Notes under the pieces: model-generated | Databases searched by the model: none | Told to the model about the DNA's origin: nothing | What the model saw: only the letters and a program-made list of their open reading frames with translations | Shown here: positions 60,990-64,000 of the stretch, in pieces | Position numbering within the stretch: position 1 is the first letter of the stretch | How the letters are laid out: each line of letters opens with the position of its first letter | Assembly: GCA_965218625.1 (NCBI GenBank) | Contig: CBDCLG010000023.1 | Location: forward strand, 141,380 to 205,379 | Direction of reading: 5' to 3' | DNA length: 64,000 nt | DNA from: Bin5 sp965218625 | Lineage (GTDB): Bacteria; Chloroflexota; Anaerolineae; Caldilineales; Caldilineaceae | Program-made: the position numbers and the translations under genes

Positions 60990-61722
60990 TCACGCCTTAT
61001 CGAGCACGGCGATATATTGTCCGCCCCCGCGCTCTAAAACTGCCGCGATGCGCCAGCCGGTACCTTCTACGATCTCCTCCATCTCCTTCTGCGATACCAT
61101 CAGATAGTCGAACCAGTCGCCGATCCGGTCCCGGTAGCGCACGCGCAGGCGTATCTCCCCGGGGAGCCGGCCCCGCTGCCTGTTACGCGCGTGGTAGGCC
61201 AGATGCTCCGGCTTGTCGGTGGCATAGACGTCAAGACTTTCGGCAACAATGCGCGCGCCGTCGCGAGTAAGCCTTTTGAGGCGGCGCAGCATCCATCTGG
61301 CCCGCCGCGGATTGGCGAACAGCCCGAAATTGTTGCCCATCATGAGAACCGTGTCGAAGACACCCAGCGAGCTGTCTACGCGGTGGAAAGGCAGTTGCCG
61401 AACGTCTTGCACGCCTCTTTGACGGCAGACCTCAATAATTGCCGGCGGAGACATCGATGCCAACCACCTCGTGCCCCTGTTCCTGCAGATACAGCGCAAA
61501 CCGGCCTGCCCCAACGCCGACATCCAGAACGCGACCTCGCACAAATGCCAGCGCCTCTTTGACGTAAACCGGCCACCCGTCATAGGACGAAAAGTACTTC
61601 GGCAGATTGTCGGTCGCTGTCAAAAAGCCATCGTCCCGTTCGATCAATTCAAGGCAGCTCTCGCCAGCGAAGTAATCCGATATCAGCAGACCCCACGCAT
61701 CCGTTGAACGCTTTTCCCTCAT
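60990..61722 (-). pseudogene. SAM methyltransferase gene with one frameshift
   Basis: Two overlapping frames form one methyltransferase of about 243 residues. The first (61722 to about 61440) holds motif I, RVLDVGVGAGRFALYLQEQG, and VVGIDVSAG; the second continues one base later with IIEVCRQRGVQDVR, VLMMGNNFGLFANPRRA and on to ERGGGQYIAVLDKA. One extra base near 61438 explains the break. The rest is undamaged, so a sequencing indel or a very recent mutation is likely. Confidence 0.8.
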
Positions 61723-61767
61723 TATTATCCCGCCGGTTTCGCCTATACGACCAGCCTCGAAAAGAGT

Positions 61768-62142
61768 TTGTCCATCTTACTCCCCTGTGCTGTAAAGGGC
61801 AAAAGATTGGCCTTTCTGATAAGAGGCGGAATAGACCGATCGACTTTCCGCAAAGAATCAGATGTGTTCAGCACGGGCGCCGCCCAGATACCCATATATG
61901 GGGACGAACCCAGGTCAGATGAAGTGCAGACGAACCCGGCCGACCCTACAGGTGAGCTGGCACTCGACGAGGAGTTCCTGCTGGCGATAGCCATGCTTCT
62001 CCGAGCCGGGCGGGAAGGACTACCTTTCAACATAGTGGCTTGCCCCAGGGCCGGCCCACGCTCAGGAGCGAAAGTCGAAATGTCAGTCCTCTTCCCGTCC
62101 GGTACCCTCGGGAAACTCGCCATGCACATAGAAATGTCGTAG
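61768..62142 (+). CDS. Doubtful hypothetical ORF
   Basis: A 124-codon frame from TTG 61768 with ordinary amino-acid composition (LDEEFLLAIAMLLRAGREGL) but no recognised family, no ribosome binding site, and an end that overlaps the Imm1-like gene on the other strand. A CTATACGA sequence lies at 61743-61750. It may be a relic or chance frame in a degraded region. Confidence 0.2.
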   Translation: MSILLPCAVKGKRLAFLIRGGIDRSTFRKESDVFSTGAAQIPIYGDEPRSDEVQTNPADPTGELALDEEFLLAIAMLLRAGREGLPFNIVACPRAGPRSGAKVEMSVLFPSGTLGKLAMHIEMS

Positions 62143-62532
62143 CCAGATCGATCACCTGTTCCATCGGGATACAGCGGCGCAAAGGAATCGGAGTAGGAGT
62201 TCCTCCCACATCAAATTCAAAGTCTCCGTCCGGCGCATCAGGATTGCCTACGACCATGCATAGTATGGAGGGTCGCCTGATCTATCTCCGAACAGTATGC
62301 ATCCGATGTGCTCATCAACATCGATTGTCAGTACGGTCTCAAATGACGCGATGTCGATTTCAACGATGGCTGGCCACCGTTTGTGGGCCTGCCTCAGAGC
62401 CGCTTCAAGCTCATCGACGTTCGCAACGGCTATGCTATCGAAATCCCCTGCAGCCATGCTTTCGAACCGTCCGTCGTGAATGTCCACAACTGCTTCTTTC
62501 ATCTGAAATCCTCTCAAGCCGAACGACGACAA
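62083..62532 (-). pseudogene. Imm1-like immunity protein gene with two compensating frameshifts
   Basis: Reading leftward from about 62532: MKEAVVDIHDG, LEAALRQAHKRWPAIVEID, GCILFGDRSGDPPYYA; then a missing base near 62250 shifts the frame to MVVGNPDAPDGDFEFDVGG, PIPLRRCIPMEQVIDLATTFL; then an extra base near 62140 restores the first frame to HGEFPEGTGREED and stop at 62083. The assembled protein of about 148 residues matches the pattern of the Imm1 family (polymorphic-toxin immunity proteins). No toxin gene is beside it, so it would be an orphan. The family assignment rests on pattern memory and is moderate. Confidence 0.6.
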
Positions 62533-62572
62533 CCCAATGTAGGATTAGGGCTAACCATAGTGCGGGAGCATT

Positions 62573-62728
62573 CCCTCAGATTTGAGCAAGCTCACCAACC
62601 TGACCACGCTACACGTCACAGGCAACCAATTGAGCGGAGACGTGCCTGAAGACCTACGCTTCGTCAGGCACAACGACCTTACCAGACTTGGTCTGCCCTC
62701 CTACAACCCCCCGTGGCCTGGTGCGTGA
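62573..62728 (+). pseudogene. Leucine-rich-repeat protein remnant
   Basis: An open frame of 51 codons without a start reads LSKLTNLTTLHVTGNQLSG DVPEDLRF (two segments, continuous) and continues LTRLGLPSYNPPWPGA to a stop at 62726. The first part is a classic plant/bacterial-type LRR unit (LTNLxxLxLxGNQLSGxxP). It is the C-terminal scrap of a longer LRR protein that is no longer present. Confidence 0.6.
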
Positions 62729-62797
62729 TGCGGCGCAGGTGGCAATTTCTCTGTACAACTTAGCTCGTGGTCCAGCTTGTGGGGCCAAGTTCATCCC

Positions 62798-63556
62798 TTA
62801 ACTCTCCCTGGCCCCGCTTTCCCATTGAATTTTCCCTTCCAAGAGGGCATCATGCCTCCTCCGGATGAAATCACTCATCCATTCCGGTCTGTTCAAGAGA
62901 CAGTAAGAGGGGACCCCATACTGAATGGCAACATGCAGTGTGTCTTCGCCGGCAAGAATGACAGTCATGTAGCGCCCAAGGCGTTTACGGTCACATGAAC
63001 CCCAAAAGTAGCCGGTTCTGGAAAGGAGCCAGCTGCGCTCATCGCGAAGACGGTTTCTTAGCTTGGACTTTGTCTCGTCTTTTGGGCCGAGTACGGTAAA
63101 GACAGTTGTTATGCCTCGAACTGAAGTCGGTTTGTCCATACGGTGCGCCGGCTCGAGCAGCACAAACTCTCGGCTTTCCACGCGGACATCCAGGTCGAAT
63201 TCACTGACAAAGCTGCTGGTAATCCAGATTCCATGGAAGTAAGCGTAGACAGGTGCAGCTGCGATCAGAATTGCTACGAATGTAACGTATCGAAACAGAC
63301 CCTGTCTATTCGTCTCGATGCGCAATGGCCGGTAACCGAGCCACTTCAGCAAGAGAGTCAACAGCCCGCCCAATAGGTTCAGAACTGCCAGCAATGGCAA
63401 GAGCAAGGCCGATACAGTCCCATTATCAAGCCAGTTGAATGGCAGCCAGCTGAGCAAGATCAGAGAGAAGGTGAAGACATGAGCGATCAACGGGATGGTG
63501 AAGCGGTTTTCCTGCTGCTCTGTCGTTGCCCTGTAGCGAGTTGCGTCCGCCTCCAT
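62798..63556 (-). CDS. Hypothetical membrane protein, two to three helices
   Basis: A 252-residue protein. Three hydrophobic stretches near the N-terminus (PLIAHVFTFSLILLSWLPF, LLLPLLAVLNLLGGLLTLLL, YVTFVAILIAAAPVYAYF) are followed by a soluble domain of about 140 residues without known motifs. ATG 63556 is preferred because GAGG lies seven bases upstream; upstream Met codons at 63592 and 63583 lack one. I do not recognise the family. Its base composition is less GC-rich than the core genes, consistent with an accessory segment. Confidence 0.6.
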   Translation of the reverse strand: MEADATRYRATTEQQENRFTIPLIAHVFTFSLILLSWLPFNWLDNGTVSALLLPLLAVLNLLGGLLTLLLKWLGYRPLRIETNRQGLFRYVTFVAILIAAAPVYAYFHGIWITSSFVSEFDLDVRVESREFVLLEPAHRMDKPTSVRGITTVFTVLGPKDETKSKLRNRLRDERSWLLSRTGYFWGSCDRKRLGRYMTVILAGEDTLHVAIQYGVPSYCLLNRPEWMSDFIRRRHDALLEGKIQWESGARES

Positions 63557-63645
63557 GTTTGTGCCTCTTCGTGGTCCAGACATTGGGATCAACCCCAGGA
63601 TTCCTGGCGGCTCACTGATTGAACTGGAGGGTCGGCCGGAAGAAG

Positions 63646-63918
63646 CTACCTGAATTCCAACTCACTGTAACGAACATATCCATCTGCCTGCTCAGACTTA
63701 ATCCACTGCCAGAATTCCCTTGCCTCGTCCGGTATGGGTGGGCCTACAGGGCGCGCCCATACGTAGAACTCTCCGTCAATTTCGGACCAACCGATGCTTA
63801 TCGCTTGGACCTCGGCACAGCGAAGAATTCTACCTCGCAATCGACCCATGACTGAGGTAGGGGGTGTTGAAGCGCTGTCATCCAGAGGGCGGGGATAATT
63901 GCCTGGCAGCGTCCACAC
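63646..63918 (-). CDS. Hypothetical protein, possibly partial at window edge
   Basis: A 90-codon frame from GTG 63918 ending VRYSELEFR. It contains IGWSEIDGEFYVWARPVGPP and EAREFWQWIKSEQADG, a composition typical of real protein, but no family is recognised. The same frame stays open leftward on this strand up to the window edge (64000), so the true start may lie outside and the annotated GTG may be internal. Confidence 0.45.
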   Translation of the reverse strand: MWTLPGNYPRPLDDSASTPPTSVMGRLRGRILRCAEVQAISIGWSEIDGEFYVWARPVGPPIPDEAREFWQWIKSEQADGYVRYSELEFR

Positions 63919-64000
63919 ATCGACAAAGTCCTGACCTGTGATCCTGGAACGATCTGGAGCGATTGGAGCGGGGCAATGTACTCGAGCTTCTGTTGGCAGG

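Noticed and set aside
60990..61722. Programmed frameshift in the methyltransferase gene
   Set aside because: No slippery heptamer or downstream pseudoknot is evident at the break; an ordinary indel explains it.
61743..62129. A 128-codon minus-strand frame downstream of the Imm1-like gene
   Set aside because: Ser/Pro/Arg-rich composition typical of a shadow frame, with no start signal and overlap with the Imm1-like reading frame.

Overview
The window is a high-GC bacterial chromosome segment, about 60% GC by eye, with a lower-GC right end. It contains menaquinone prenyltransferase (MenA), an alpha-glucan phosphorylase, a DUF368 lipid-carrier translocase, CpXC and DUF4268 proteins, several phytanoyl-CoA-dioxygenase-like (PhyH) oxygenases and multiple-sugar ABC transport. 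Together these suggest a heterotrophic Chloroflexota bacterium of Caldilineaceae/Anaerolineae type, perhaps marine or host-associated. That assignment is inference; no rRNA is present.

Layout. 1-4 kb: a leftward LplB-type permease (cut by the window edge) with its lipoprotein solute-binding protein, and a ribokinase. 4.2-5.6 kb: a ferritin-like protein with a full set of di-iron ligands. 5.8-9.1 kb: a rightward operon of an HpaI-type aldolase, a PhyH dioxygenase and a two-subunit UxaA/SuyAB-type lyase. 9.3-10.3 kb: a DUF368 protein. 10.4-14.9 kb: a leftward cluster of three PhyH proteins, one fused to HEAT repeats, plus an MFS transporter. 15.7-19.6 kb: a heterodimeric ABC exporter. 19.6-20.8 kb: a MalK-type ATPase. 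21-31.4 kb: a rightward run of PolX (polymerase site lost), an SH3-domain membrane protein, LigA, a TPR-like protein with a CpXC protein, CinA and an LCP protein. 31.4-39.4 kb: leftward methyltransferase, hydrolase, menA with a dead FAD-oxidoreductase remnant, a membrane protein, an epimerase and a glucan phosphorylase. 39.6-45.2 kb: a tandem duplication of a large GT-C-like membrane protein, first copy decayed, second intact. 45.2-51.6 kb: leftward zwf, an Fe3+-type ABC ATPase and permease, a small membrane protein, thrH and a histidine phosphatase. 51.8-54.7 kb: KtrB-type K+ transporter and an M29-like aminopeptidase. 54.8-64 kb: a frameshifted DUF4268 gene, tRNA-Gly(CCC), an SLC13 transporter with RCK-C domains, an SMP-30 lactonase, a uronate-dehydrogenase-like SDR, and then degraded accessory genes (frameshifted methyltransferase, Imm1-like immunity gene, leucine-rich-repeat remnant).

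The genes combine uptake and oxidation of sugars and sugar acids (ABC importer, kinase, aldolase/dehydratase, lactonase, SDR, Zwf) with envelope functions (DUF368, LCP, GT-C protein), DNA repair (LigA, PolX) and ion supply. Two promoter themes recur. One is a -10 element 5 to 7 bases before the ATG, which implies leaderless mRNAs. The other is an intergenic CTATRCGAA motif. At least six genes are disrupted, which means either active gene decay or residual assembly indels. The features most worth following are the PolX with no polymerase carboxylates, the PhyH-HEAT fusion inside a PhyH/MFS cluster, the double ExxH ferritin-like protein, and the duplicated GT-C pair whose promoters match.
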